Shown in pieces: positions 53,034 to 61,524 of a stretch of DNA of 64,000 nucleotides. A program made the translations under genes and the position numbers. Where the stretch lies: assembly GCF_900105205.1 (NCBI RefSeq), contig NZ_FNSQ01000005.1, positions 3,100,001-3,164,000 of the forward strand, given 5' to 3'. The DNA is from Microbacterium hydrocarbonoxydans. Its GTDB lineage: Bacteria > Actinomycetota > Actinomycetes > Actinomycetales > Microbacteriaceae. The notes under the pieces are model-generated. The model had not been told where the DNA came from. It saw only the letters and a program-made list of their open reading frames with translations, and searched no databases. Positions within the stretch are counted from its first letter, which is position 1; every line of letters begins with the position of its first letter.

Positions 53034-53090
53034 CTCGTAGTATGACGACAGCCGCGACCGAACGCGGGCGGAGTCGACGGAGGGATGCGG

Positions 53091-54092
53091 ATGGCACGTG
53101 CCGCACGCCCCGGAATCACCGACGTCGCGAAGCTCGCCGGTGTCTCCCTCTCGACCGTGTCGCGGGCCATGAACGGCAACCCGACCGTCGATCCCGCACT
53201 CGCCGAGCGGGTGCGAGCGGCGGCCGCGCAACTCGGCTACACCGCGAGTCCCGTCGCTCGGAGCCTGGTGCTCGGCCGCACCCAGACCGTCGCGGTCGTC
53301 ATCCCGGATCTGGAGAACCCGACGTTCCAGGCGATCCTGCGAGGACTCAGTCGGGCGGCCGCCGCCGACGGCTATCACGTCCTGGTCGCGGATTCGCGGG
53401 AGGACCTGGACGAGGAGCATGCGCTCGCGCGGGCCACGCGGTTGCGCACCGACGGCGTCATCCTGTGCGCGCCGCGCATGTCCGAGGACGAGCTCGCTGA
53501 GGTGCTCCCGGCCCTCTCCCCCGCCGTCGTCGTCAACCGCGGACCGCAGACCGGTACACCCGTCGTCGGTGCCGACTACGAGGCGGGCACGCGGCAGATC
53601 CTCGACCACCTGACCGCTCTCGGACACCGGCGGCTCGTGTACCTCGCGGGCGCGACCCGCAGCGTGACTCACCGCGCGCGACAGGCGGCGATCGCCGCGG
53701 CAGTGCGGGACGGCGACGGGCTCGAGGTCGAGGAGATCACCGCCGGCGTGGATTTCGACAGCGGCACCGCCGTCGCCGACCGGGTGCTCGCCACCGGCGC
53801 CACCGCGGTCATCGCCTACAACGACCTCGTCGCGATGGGACTGCTCTCCGCACTGACGATCCGCCTGATCGACGTGCCGCGGCAACTGTCGATCACGGGA
53901 TTCGACGACATTCCGTTCGCGGCCTACACCTCGCCGCCGCTCACGACGGCTGCGGTCCCGGCGGTCGAGCTCGGCGCGGCCGCCTGGACCGCGATGCACG
54001 CGCAGCTCACGGCCGATGAGCCGACACCGATGCTCACGCTGACCCCGACCCTGGTCGTGCGCGGCAGCACGGCGATCCCGCACAGCGCCTGA
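53091..54092 (+). CDS. LacI-family regulator of the sugar-acid cluster
   Basis: 333 residues from the ATG at 53091, seven bases after GGAGG; the in-frame ATG at 53085 abuts the ribosome site. Head 'ITDVAKLAGVSLSTVSRAMN' and hinge 'YTASPVARSLVLGRTQTVAV' are canonical, as is the recognition-helix S-T-V-S-R that pairs with AAACGTTT operators. The core has 'VVIPDLENPTFQAILRGLSR', 'LGHRRLVYLAGATRSVTHRA' and 'ITGFDDIPFAAYTSPPLTT'. Matching operators before the divergent M24 gene and the downstream dehydrogenase operon suggest it controls both. Confidence 0.92.
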   Translation: MARAARPGITDVAKLAGVSLSTVSRAMNGNPTVDPALAERVRAAAAQLGYTASPVARSLVLGRTQTVAVVIPDLENPTFQAILRGLSRAAAADGYHVLVADSREDLDEEHALARATRLRTDGVILCAPRMSEDELAEVLPALSPAVVVNRGPQTGTPVVGADYEAGTRQILDHLTALGHRRLVYLAGATRSVTHRARQAAIAAAVRDGDGLEVEEITAGVDFDSGTAVADRVLATGATAVIAYNDLVAMGLLSALTIRLIDVPRQLSITGFDDIPFAAYTSPPLTTAAVPAVELGAAAWTAMHAQLTADEPTPMLTLTPTLVVRGSTAIPHSA

Positions 54093-54148
54093 CGGGCACG
54101 CCACCTCCCGCATCCTCTGGCCCGAATCAGCCGCTGTGCTATCGTCAA

Positions 54149-54160
54149 GAAAACGTTTCC
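54149..54160. promoter_or_regulatory. LacI-type operator GAAAACGTTTCC upstream of the sugar-acid operon
   Basis: Core AAACGTTT palindrome 28 bp before the dehydrogenase start, nearly identical to the site at 53024-53033. Likely target of the LacI protein encoded directly upstream. Confidence 0.65.
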
Positions 54161-54187
54161 TGAGTTCGAGATCACCGAAGGATCACG

Positions 54188-55516
54188 ATGACGAAGACCC
54201 GCTACGCCCTGGCCGGTGCCGGGGTCCGCGCGCAGATGTACGTCGAGGCGATCGTGGGCGCGCACCGCGACCGCGCCGAGCTCGTCGCGATCGTGGAACC
54301 GAATCCGGTGCGAGCGGCCTATCACTCCGCCCGTGTCACCGAAGCCGGTGCACCGGCTCCTCGCCTCGCCTCTCCGGCAGAGCTCGAAGACGTCATCCGC
54401 GACGCACGGGTCGACCGCGTCATCATCTGCTCCCGAGACGATCTGCACGCCGAGCTCATCGTGCGCTCGCTCGAGGCCGGCGCCGATGTCGTGGTCGAGA
54501 AGCCACTCACGATCGATGCGGCGAGCGCCGCATCGATCGAGGACGCTGTCGCCCGCACGGGCCGGCAGGTCGTGCTCACCTTCAACTACCGCTACTCCCC
54601 GCGTAACAGCGCTCTGCGCCAGGTGATCCAGGACGGCACGATCGGGGAAGTCACCTCTGTCGACTTCTCCTGGATGCTCGACACGAACCATGGCGCGGAC
54701 TACTTCCGCCGCTGGCATCGGGAGAAGAAGAACTCCGGTGGTCTGCTCGTGCACAAGTCGAGCCATCACTTCGACCTGGTGAACTGGTGGATCCGCTCGC
54801 AGCCGACCCGCGTCTTCGCGTCGGGCGGACTGCGGTTCTACGGTGCGGAGAACGCGGCACGGCGGGGTCTCGGCGAGCGGCCCGCTCGCGGCACTCACGA
54901 CGGCGGCGACCTGTTCGAGCTCGACCTGCGCGCCGACGAGCGGCTGACCGCGCTGTACCTCGACGCCGAGCAGCACGACGGCTACCGGCGCGATCTCGAC
55001 GTCTTCAGTGCGGGCATCACGATCGAGGACAATCTGGCGCTCGTCGTCGACTACGCCTCGGGGGCGACGATGTCGTATTCGCTGAACGCGCATTCACCCT
55101 GGGAGGGGTACCGGGTCGCGGTCAACGGCACCCTCGGCCGGGCCGAGCTCGAGGTCGTCGAACGCGGTGCCGTGCTCGCCGGCGATGGCCTGCATCCGCA
55201 CATCGATCCGAGCCTCTCGGGCGGCGACGGCACGACGACCCTCCGCCCCGAGGGCGAGCGGCTGATCGTGCAGCGGCACTGGGAGGCGGCGTACGAGGTG
55301 CCCATCGACGGCGGCGACAGCGGGCATGGCGGCGGCGACGAGCTGCTGCTCTCGGACGTCTTCATCGGACCGGGTGACGATCCGCTGGCACGTCCGGCGG
55401 ACTGGTCGGACGGCATCCGCTCGATCGCCGTGGGCATCGCCGGCAACCGCTCACTCGAGACCGGGCTGCCGGTGAAGGTCTCGGACCTCGGCATCGCCCT
55501 CCTGGCCGACGGATGA
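54188..55516 (+). CDS. Gfo/Idh/MocA-family oxidoreductase, first gene of sugar-acid operon
   Basis: 442 residues, longer than most of the family, with AAGGA before the ATG. 'RYALAGAGVRAQMYVEAI' is a variant nucleotide motif. 'ADVVVEKPLTIDAASAAS' holds the catalytic lysine, and 'KKNSGGLLVHKSSHHFDLVNWW' the substrate loop with its conserved Lys, His and Asp. A long C-terminal section ('LRPEGERLIVQRHWEAAYEV') is typical of a subgroup linked to pectin- or sialic-acid-type sugars. It should oxidise the incoming sugar or uronate. Overlaps the SDR gene by four bases. Confidence 0.87.
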   Translation: MTKTRYALAGAGVRAQMYVEAIVGAHRDRAELVAIVEPNPVRAAYHSARVTEAGAPAPRLASPAELEDVIRDARVDRVIICSRDDLHAELIVRSLEAGADVVVEKPLTIDAASAASIEDAVARTGRQVVLTFNYRYSPRNSALRQVIQDGTIGEVTSVDFSWMLDTNHGADYFRRWHREKKNSGGLLVHKSSHHFDLVNWWIRSQPTRVFASGGLRFYGAENAARRGLGERPARGTHDGGDLFELDLRADERLTALYLDAEQHDGYRRDLDVFSAGITIEDNLALVVDYASGATMSYSLNAHSPWEGYRVAVNGTLGRAELEVVERGAVLAGDGLHPHIDPSLSGGDGTTTLRPEGERLIVQRHWEAAYEVPIDGGDSGHGGGDELLLSDVFIGPGDDPLARPADWSDGIRSIAVGIAGNRSLETGLPVKVSDLGIALLADG

Positions 55517-56436
55517 GGATCGTCGTCACCGGCGGCTCCGGCAGGCTCGGGCGCACACTCGTGACGGGCCTCGCGGACGCAGGGCACGAGATCGTCTCGC
55601 TCGACCGGCGGCCGACGGAGCACCTCGACCGCGCCGGGGTCACGCAATGCGCTCTCGACCTCGAGGATGCGGATGCCACGGCGTGGACCCTCGCCGACAC
55701 CAGGGCCGACGCGCTGATCCATCTCGCGGCGATCGCCGTGCCGTTCAGCGCCCCCGAGGACGTCATCCTCCGCACGAACGCCGCACTCGCCCAGTCGGTG
55801 CTCGGCGGAGCGGTACGCGCAGGCATCCGCCGCGTGGTCGCCGCATCCAGCCCGACCGTGATCGGCTACGGCGCACCCCGAGGCTGGACTCCCGAGCGCC
55901 TTCCGCTCGATGAGACGTCGCCCGTCGAGCCGTGGAACGCCTACGCGCTGTCGAAGCTGCTGATCGAGCAGGCCGTCGCGATGCTGCGCAGGCAGACCGG
56001 CGACGACGTCCGGTTCGCCTCCTTCCGGCCCTGCTACGTGATCACCCCCGACGAGTGGACAGGCGCCCCCACCCAGCAGGGGCATACGGTGCTTCAGCGC
56101 CTCGACGACCCGGCGCTGTCTGCTCCCGCGCTGTTCAACTATGTCGACGCCCGTGACGTCGCGGGTTTCGCCGACACGCTGCTGCGGGCACTCGACGACA
56201 TCCCCAACGGCGAGGTCTTCTTCGTCGGAGCCGATGACGCACTCGCCCGGCGCCCGCTGAGCGAGCTTCTGCCGCAGTTCCATCCCGGCACGGAGCGGGC
56301 GGCGACGGCCCTCACCTCGACCGCGCCCGCCTTCTCCTCCGCGAAGGCTGCGAGGCTCCTCGGCTGGCGCCCGATGCGGAGCTGGCGCACCGAACTCGCG
56401 ACCGCGCCCGCGCCAGCCACCGCCACCTCCGCCTGA
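55513..56436 (+). CDS. NAD-dependent SDR, possible uronate dehydrogenase-like or epimerase
   Basis: 307 residues. Extended-SDR motif 'IVVTGGSGRLGRTLVTGLAD', then 'LIHLAAIAVPFSAPEDV', catalytic 'NAYALSKLLIEQ' (Y-x-x-x-K) and 'FNYVDARDVAGFADTLLRAL'. Short SDRs of this form include uronate dehydrogenase, which oxidises galacturonate or glucuronate to aldarolactone. The presence of a KdgD-like and an enolase-superfamily enzyme in the same operon favours that reading, but the C-terminal half is closer to generic epimerases. Substrate assignment is tentative. Confidence 0.8.
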   Translation: MRIVVTGGSGRLGRTLVTGLADAGHEIVSLDRRPTEHLDRAGVTQCALDLEDADATAWTLADTRADALIHLAAIAVPFSAPEDVILRTNAALAQSVLGGAVRAGIRRVVAASSPTVIGYGAPRGWTPERLPLDETSPVEPWNAYALSKLLIEQAVAMLRRQTGDDVRFASFRPCYVITPDEWTGAPTQQGHTVLQRLDDPALSAPALFNYVDARDVAGFADTLLRALDDIPNGEVFFVGADDALARRPLSELLPQFHPGTERAATALTSTAPAFSSAKAARLLGWRPMRSWRTELATAPAPATATSA

Positions 56437-56446
56437 AAGGCTCGAC

Positions 56447-57346
56447 ATGGACTTCGACGGCATCCTCTTCTTCCCGGTGACCCCCTTCACGGAGCGGGGC
56501 TCCGTCGACCACGAGCTGCTGGCCGCGCACGTCACGACCGGCGTGGAGGCGGGAGCCGGGGGCGTCTTCCCGGCGTGCGGGACGGGCGAGTTCCATGCCC
56601 TGTCGGCGAACGAGGCCGCCGCCGTCACGCGCACGGCGGTCGCTGCGGTGGCCGGTCGCGTGCCGGTCGTCGCCGGAGCCGGCGGGCCGCTCGGCCACGC
56701 AATGGAGGTCGCCCGTGCCGCAGCGGATGCCGGTGCCGACGCGCTGCTCATCCTGCCGCCCTACCTCGTCGGCGGCACTCAGGAAGGGCTGATCGGCTAC
56801 GTCGAGCAGCTCGCCGCCGCGGCCGACCTCCCCGTGATCGTGTACCACCGCGGCACCGCGCAGTACTCGGTCCCGGCCATGCGACGACTCGCAGCGAACC
56901 CGAGGGTCGTGGGCTTCAAAGACGGCATGGGCGACATCGGCGCCACGCAGTCGATCGTGCGCGCCGTCGCCGAGGAGGGGCGCGCTGACTTCGCGTTCTT
57001 CAACGGTCTGCTCACCGCCGAGCTGACGCAGGGCGCGTATCGGGGCATCGGTGTGCCGCTGTACTCCTCGGCGGCTTTCGCGATGGCCCCCGACCTCGCG
57101 AACGCCTACTACCGTGCCTACGTCGACGGCGACGAGGCCCGACGCCTCGCCCTCCTGGACGGCTTCTACCGCCCGCTCGTCGACCTGCGCGACGAAGCCC
57201 CCGGGTTCGGCGTCTCGCTGATCAAGGCCGGGCTCCGCCTCTCGGGCCTCGCGGTCGGCTCGGTGCGCCCGCCCCTCGTCGGTCCGTCCCCGACGCAGGA
57301 GGCCCGACTGGCCGACATCCTCGCGGCGGGACGCGCGCTGCTGTGA
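56447..57346 (+). CDS. kdgD: 5-dehydro-4-deoxyglucarate dehydratase-like (DapA superfamily)
   Basis: 299 residues of the DapA/NAL TIM-barrel class I aldolase superfamily. The Schiff-base lysine is K158 in VGFKDGMGD and the catalytic tyrosine is Y133 in IVYHRGT. 'ILFFPVTPFTERG' and 'FPACGTGEFHALS' with G-T-G-E-F are specific to KdgD, which converts 5-keto-4-deoxyglucarate to alpha-ketoglutarate semialdehyde and CO2. The context (oxidising enzymes plus enolase-superfamily dehydratase) fits. Overlaps the next gene by four bases (GTGA). Confidence 0.87.
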   Translation: MDFDGILFFPVTPFTERGSVDHELLAAHVTTGVEAGAGGVFPACGTGEFHALSANEAAAVTRTAVAAVAGRVPVVAGAGGPLGHAMEVARAAADAGADALLILPPYLVGGTQEGLIGYVEQLAAAADLPVIVYHRGTAQYSVPAMRRLAANPRVVGFKDGMGDIGATQSIVRAVAEEGRADFAFFNGLLTAELTQGAYRGIGVPLYSSAAFAMAPDLANAYYRAYVDGDEARRLALLDGFYRPLVDLRDEAPGFGVSLIKAGLRLSGLAVGSVRPPLVGPSPTQEARLADILAAGRALL

Positions 57347-58470
57347 CGACCGTCCGCAGCCTCACGACGCGCCTCCAGAGGGTGCCGCTGACGCGCCCAT
57401 GGGGCTCCGACGTGACCTCGGTGGGCGTGGTCGCGACCCATGTCGTGCGCTCGGACGGCACAGAAGGATGGGGCTTCTCCTGGAGTCCGCAGATCGGGGC
57501 GCGCGCGGTGCAGGCGCTCCTCGATCACGACATCGCCCCGACGGCGGTCGGCCGCACGGCGACTCCCGGCATCCTCTGGCGGGACATGTGGGAGCACCTG
57601 CATGAAGCAGGAGGCGGCGGCATCACGACGATCGCGCTCGCAGGGCTCGATCTGGCGCTGTGGGATGCCGAGGCCAGAGCGGCCGGCGTTTCGGTGTCGC
57701 AGCTGCTCGGCCGCCACCGCGAGCGTGTGCGGGCCTACGGATCCGGAGTGAACCTGCACTACTCCCTCGACGACCTGCTCGCCCAGGTGCAGCGCTGGAT
57801 CGACGACGGCTTCGAGGCGGTGAAGATCAAGGTCGGTAAGCCCGATCTCGCCGAGGACGTCGAGCGGGTGAGCGCGGTGCGCGCGCTCCTGGGACCGGAC
57901 CGCGCCCTGATGATCGACGCCAACCAGCGGTGGGACCTCGCAACGGCGACCTCGTCGATCGAGGCACTGTCGGCCTTCGAGCTCGCCTGGATCGAGGAGC
58001 CGCTGCGCGCCGACGACCTCGCGGGGCACGCCGAGCTCGCCCGGCGCATCGAGGTGCCGATCGCCCTCGGCGAGAACCTGCACACGGTGCACCGGTTCGA
58101 CGACTTCCTCAGCGCCGGCGCCGCGCAGATCGTACAGCCCAACATCGTGCGGGTCGGCGGCATCACGCCGTTCCTCCGCATCGCCGAACGGGCGGCGGCG
58201 CACGGTGCAGCCCTGCATCCGCACCTCCTGCCCGAGCTCTCCGGACAGCTGGCGCTGGCGCTGCCGATGACGGGCCACGAGGTCCTCGTGGAGGATGTCG
58301 AGGATGCCGGGTTCGGCGCGCTCGGCGCCCTCGTCGATCCGTCGCCGGTGACCATCGCCCACGGCCAACTCGTCGAGAACCCGCATCGGGGGCTCGGCCT
58401 CCGCTTTGCACCGCTGCTCACCGCTGAATCCGCCCAATCCACCGACGCCATCCGAGAGGACCGATCATGA
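57343..58470 (+). CDS. Enolase-superfamily enzyme (mandelate racemase/muconate lactonizing family)
   Basis: 375 residues from a GTG at 57343. Catalytic elements are K161-x-K163 in AVKIKVGK, metal ligands D192 (LMIDANQRW), E218 (AWIEEPLR) and E244 (ALGENLHT), and a His region 'ALHPHLLPE' (H292/H294). The K-x-K base and lone late His suit sugar-acid dehydratases or lactone cycloisomerases, such as the galactarolactone cycloisomerase of the oxidative galacturonate pathway. The product would feed the KdgD-like enzyme made from the gene just upstream. Confidence 0.87.
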   Translation: MTTVRSLTTRLQRVPLTRPWGSDVTSVGVVATHVVRSDGTEGWGFSWSPQIGARAVQALLDHDIAPTAVGRTATPGILWRDMWEHLHEAGGGGITTIALAGLDLALWDAEARAAGVSVSQLLGRHRERVRAYGSGVNLHYSLDDLLAQVQRWIDDGFEAVKIKVGKPDLAEDVERVSAVRALLGPDRALMIDANQRWDLATATSSIEALSAFELAWIEEPLRADDLAGHAELARRIEVPIALGENLHTVHRFDDFLSAGAAQIVQPNIVRVGGITPFLRIAERAAAHGAALHPHLLPELSGQLALALPMTGHEVLVEDVEDAGFGALGALVDPSPVTIAHGQLVENPHRGLGLRFAPLLTAESAQSTDAIREDRS

Positions 58471-58523
58471 CCGTCGCGCGACTCCCGCATCGCCGGAGCG
58501 GCGTGCTCACGCTTCCCGCCTGA
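58467..58523 (+). other. 18-codon open frame coupled to the operon end (possible gene remnant)
   Basis: An ATG overlapping the preceding stop (ATGA) is followed by 17 more codons (MTVARLPHRRSGVLTLPA) and a TGA, and is preceded by GAGAGGA at good spacing. The start signals look like those of the other operon genes, but the frame ends at once and the GH3 gene converges 25 bp later. It may be the front of a deleted gene or a real micropeptide. Confidence 0.35.
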
Positions 58524-58547
58524 GCGCGCCGTTCCGTCGCCGTCGGC

Positions 58548-60836
58548 TCAGGCCTGCGGCAGCGTGCCCGCGTTCGCACCCGCGAGGAGCTGCTCGACCT
58601 GATCGTGGGTCACCTCGATGCCCGGGAAGCCGATCAGGCGCCCGATCGGGAACGAGGCCATCATCTTCTCCATCGCCTCGTCGTTCGGCATCATCGAGGC
58701 CGCCGAGGAGTCCGCCCCGTTCAGCTCACCCAGGAAGCCCCCAAGGGCGCCGATCACGATGGGCCCTGCGACCGGGTGGGCCATCACGTCGCCGATGGAC
58801 GACTCCATGGTGAGGGGCAGCGACACGACGTCGCCGTCCACATCCACGGTCGACGTCGAGCGGATGTCGCGACTCGACGCCGCGACCTCGACGCGGTACA
58901 CCCCCGGCTCGACGATCCAGCGATCCACGCGCACATCCCAGTAGGCGAGGTCTTCACGGCGCACGACCAGGTCGACGGTGCGTGTCTCGCCCGCGGCCAA
59001 AGCCACCGAGGAGAATGCCTTGAGCTCTCGCGGGGCGCGCTGCACCGCGGAGGCGTGCGCTGCCACATACACCTGCACCACCTCGCGGCCGTCGCGCTCG
59101 CCGGTGTTGGTGACGTCGATGCTGACGACGAGGTCGCCGTCGGCTTCGGACGTGACCGAGGCCCGGCCGTACTCGAAGGTCGTGTACGAGAGTCCGTGCC
59201 CGAACGGGAAGGTGACGTCGAGCCCCTTCGCGTCGTACCAGCGGTAGCCCACGAGCACGCCCTCGCCGTAGCGGACGTGGCCGAACTCGCCGGGGAAGCT
59301 GCCGTACGAGGGGTTGTCCTCCAGGCGCACCGGGATGGTCTCCGTGAGCTTGCCCGAAGGGTTGACTGCGCCGTAGAGGACGTCGGCGACAGCGCCGCCT
59401 CCGGCCTGCCCGAGCAGCCAGGTCTCCACGATCGCCGGCACACGGCCTGCGAACGGCAGCGCCACGACTCCGCCGTTCGAGAGCACGACGACGGTCGCGG
59501 GGTTCGCGTCGATCACGGCATCGAGCAGGGCGAGCTGGTCGGCGGGGAGATCGATGTGCTCGCGGTCGAAGCCTTCCGACTCCTCTGCGGCGGGGAGCCC
59601 GAGCATCACGACCGCGACATCGGCGACGGATGCCACGGCGACCGCCTCGGCACGCAGCTCTTCCTCGGAGCGACCGGATGCGGCGACCGCTCCGCCTTCG
59701 ACGGCGAATCCGGCGGCGTAGGTGACGCGGTCGCCGCCGACGGCGCGCAGTCCATCGAGGGCGTTGTCGACCCTGGTCGGGTTGATCAGGGACGACCCCG
59801 CGCCCTGGAACCGCGGCTCGGTCGCGAAGGCGCCGATCACCGCGATCTTCTGCTCAGGAGCGAGAGGGAGCACCCCGCCCTCGTTCTTGAGCAGCACGAT
59901 CGAACGCCCTGCGGCCTCCCGCGCGAGCGCGTGATGACGGTCGACGTCGAGGGGTCCGGTGACGGCGGGCCGGCGCTCGGCCTTGCGCACGAGGTCGATC
60001 GCCCGCTGCGCGGCGGTGTCGAGCACGCTCTCGGCCAACTCACCCGCCCGCACGGCGGCGACCAGCTGCGCATCCGTCCGCCCGCCCGATGACGGCATCT
60101 CGAGGTCGAGTCCGGCTGCGACGCCCGCGACCCTGTCGTTGACCGCTCCCCAGTCCGAGACGACGAGTCCGTCGAAGCCCCAGTCCTCCCGCAGCACCTG
60201 AGTGAGCAGCCAGGGGTCCTCCGACGCGTAGACGCCGTTTATGCGGTTGTACGAGCACATCACGGTCCACGGCTGCGCGTCCGTGACGACGCGCTCGAAG
60301 CCGCGCAGGTAGATCTCGTGCAGCGGCCGGGGGTCGACATCGGAGCTCGCCCGCATCCGGTCGAACTCCTGGTTGTTCGCGGCGAAGTGCTTGAGCGAGG
60401 AGCCGACACCCTGAGACTGGACTCCGCGCACCGACGCCGCACCGAGCACTCCCGACACGAGGGGATCCTCGGAGAAGTACTCGAAGTTCCGCCCGCACAG
60501 CGGCGAGCGCTTGATGTTGATGCCGGGTCCGAGCACGATGGCCACGTCCTCGATCGCCGCCTCCACCCCGATCGCCGCCCCCACGCGCTCGATGAGCTCG
60601 GGGTCGAAGGACGAGCCGATGCCGACGGCGGGCGGGAAGCAGGTCGCCGGCACGCTGCTCGCGAGCCCGAGGTGGTCGGTGCCTCCGGCCTGCTTGCGAA
60701 GCCCGTGCGGACCGTCCGTCATCATGATCGAGGGGATGCCGGCTCTGTCGACCGCCTTCGTGGTCCAGAAATCGGCCCCGCTCGTGAGCGATGCCTTCTC
60801 TTCGAGAGTGAGGTCGGAGGCCGATGACTCGGTCAT
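58548..60836 (-). CDS. Glycoside hydrolase family 3 (beta-glucosidase/beta-xylosidase type)
   Basis: 762 residues with no signal peptide, so intracellular. The N-terminal TIM-barrel has 'SLKHFAANNQEFDR' (K149, H150 bind substrate) and the nucleophile D228 in 'GLVVSDWGAVND'. The alpha/beta sandwich follows ('IAVIGAFATEPRFQGAGSS', 'VVMLGLPAAEESEGFDREHI' with acid/base candidates), then a fibronectin III-like domain ('FPFGHGLSYTTFEYGRA', 'VQVYVAAHASAVQRAPREL'). It hydrolyses short beta-linked oligosaccharides in the cytoplasm. Divergent from the TetR gene. Confidence 0.93.
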   Translation of the reverse strand: MTESSASDLTLEEKASLTSGADFWTTKAVDRAGIPSIMMTDGPHGLRKQAGGTDHLGLASSVPATCFPPAVGIGSSFDPELIERVGAAIGVEAAIEDVAIVLGPGINIKRSPLCGRNFEYFSEDPLVSGVLGAASVRGVQSQGVGSSLKHFAANNQEFDRMRASSDVDPRPLHEIYLRGFERVVTDAQPWTVMCSYNRINGVYASEDPWLLTQVLREDWGFDGLVVSDWGAVNDRVAGVAAGLDLEMPSSGGRTDAQLVAAVRAGELAESVLDTAAQRAIDLVRKAERRPAVTGPLDVDRHHALAREAAGRSIVLLKNEGGVLPLAPEQKIAVIGAFATEPRFQGAGSSLINPTRVDNALDGLRAVGGDRVTYAAGFAVEGGAVAASGRSEEELRAEAVAVASVADVAVVMLGLPAAEESEGFDREHIDLPADQLALLDAVIDANPATVVVLSNGGVVALPFAGRVPAIVETWLLGQAGGGAVADVLYGAVNPSGKLTETIPVRLEDNPSYGSFPGEFGHVRYGEGVLVGYRWYDAKGLDVTFPFGHGLSYTTFEYGRASVTSEADGDLVVSIDVTNTGERDGREVVQVYVAAHASAVQRAPRELKAFSSVALAAGETRTVDLVVRREDLAYWDVRVDRWIVEPGVYRVEVAASSRDIRSTSTVDVDGDVVSLPLTMESSIGDVMAHPVAGPIVIGALGGFLGELNGADSSAASMMPNDEAMEKMMASFPIGRLIGFPGIEVTHDQVEQLLAGANAGTLPQA

Positions 60837-60844
60837 GGTGTTCC

Positions 60845-60874
60845 TTTCGCAGGCGACAGCGGTGTCTTGCGAAA
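60845..60874. promoter_or_regulatory. Inverted repeat TTTCGCA...TGCGAAA between GH3 and TetR genes
   Basis: Perfect seven-base arms at 60845-60851 and 60868-60874 with a 16-base spacer lie in the 93-bp divergent region. A nearby AACGTT palindrome (60904-60909) is another candidate. Either could be the TetR operator. Confidence 0.4.
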
Positions 60875-60929
60875 ACTATATGCGAGTAGGTATTGGATTT
60901 CAAACGTTGTTCAGGATTACCCTCGGAGC

Positions 60930-61511
60930 ATGGCACGACGAGGTTCATATGCGAAGGGCGTCGCCAGGCGCCAGGAGATCCTCGAGAGCGCACTCGATGT
61001 GATCGGGCGCCGCGGGTACCAGAACGCATCGCTCAAGCAGATCGCCGAGGTCGTCGGCGTCACCCCTGCCGCCCTCCTGCACTACTTCGGCAGCAAGGAG
61101 GAGCTGTTCACCGAGGTGCTGCGCACCCGGGACGAGCACGACCTGATGGCACCGCACCCGGCGGACCCGACCGACGCCAAGGCCGCGTTCGTCGATGTCA
61201 TCCGGCACAACACCGAGGTCCCCGGCATCGTCGAGCTCTTCTCACGGCTCGCCGTCGACGCGGTGGATCCGGAGCATCCGGCGCACCAGTACTTCCTCGA
61301 CCGCAGCGAAAGGCTGCGCGAGAGCATCGCGGACGCCTTCGACCGCGACGACCGGCGTCAGGCGGTGATGGATCCCGCGACCATGGCGCGGGTGATCCAG
61401 GCGGTGTCCGACGGGCTGCAGATCCAGTGGATGATCGATCCCGCCGTCGACATGCCCGGGATCATCGCGGCACTGTTGGACGTGCTCTACCCGCCGAAGT
61501 CGACGGACTGA
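60930..61511 (+). CDS. TetR-family regulator beside the GH3 gene
   Basis: 193 residues from the ATG at 60930. The helix-turn-helix is 'SLKQIAEVVGVTPAALLHYF' followed by 'GSKEELFTEVLRTRDEHD', the standard TetR N-terminus. The C-terminal effector domain ('VIRHNTEVPGIVELFSRLAVDA', 'MARVIQAVSDGLQIQWMIDP') is close to TetR proteins that sit next to beta-glucosidase genes in actinobacteria. It probably represses the divergent glycosidase and itself. Confidence 0.88.
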   Translation: MARRGSYAKGVARRQEILESALDVIGRRGYQNASLKQIAEVVGVTPAALLHYFGSKEELFTEVLRTRDEHDLMAPHPADPTDAKAAFVDVIRHNTEVPGIVELFSRLAVDAVDPEHPAHQYFLDRSERLRESIADAFDRDDRRQAVMDPATMARVIQAVSDGLQIQWMIDPAVDMPGIIAALLDVLYPPKSTD

Positions 61512-61524
61512 CCGGGCCCCGCCC

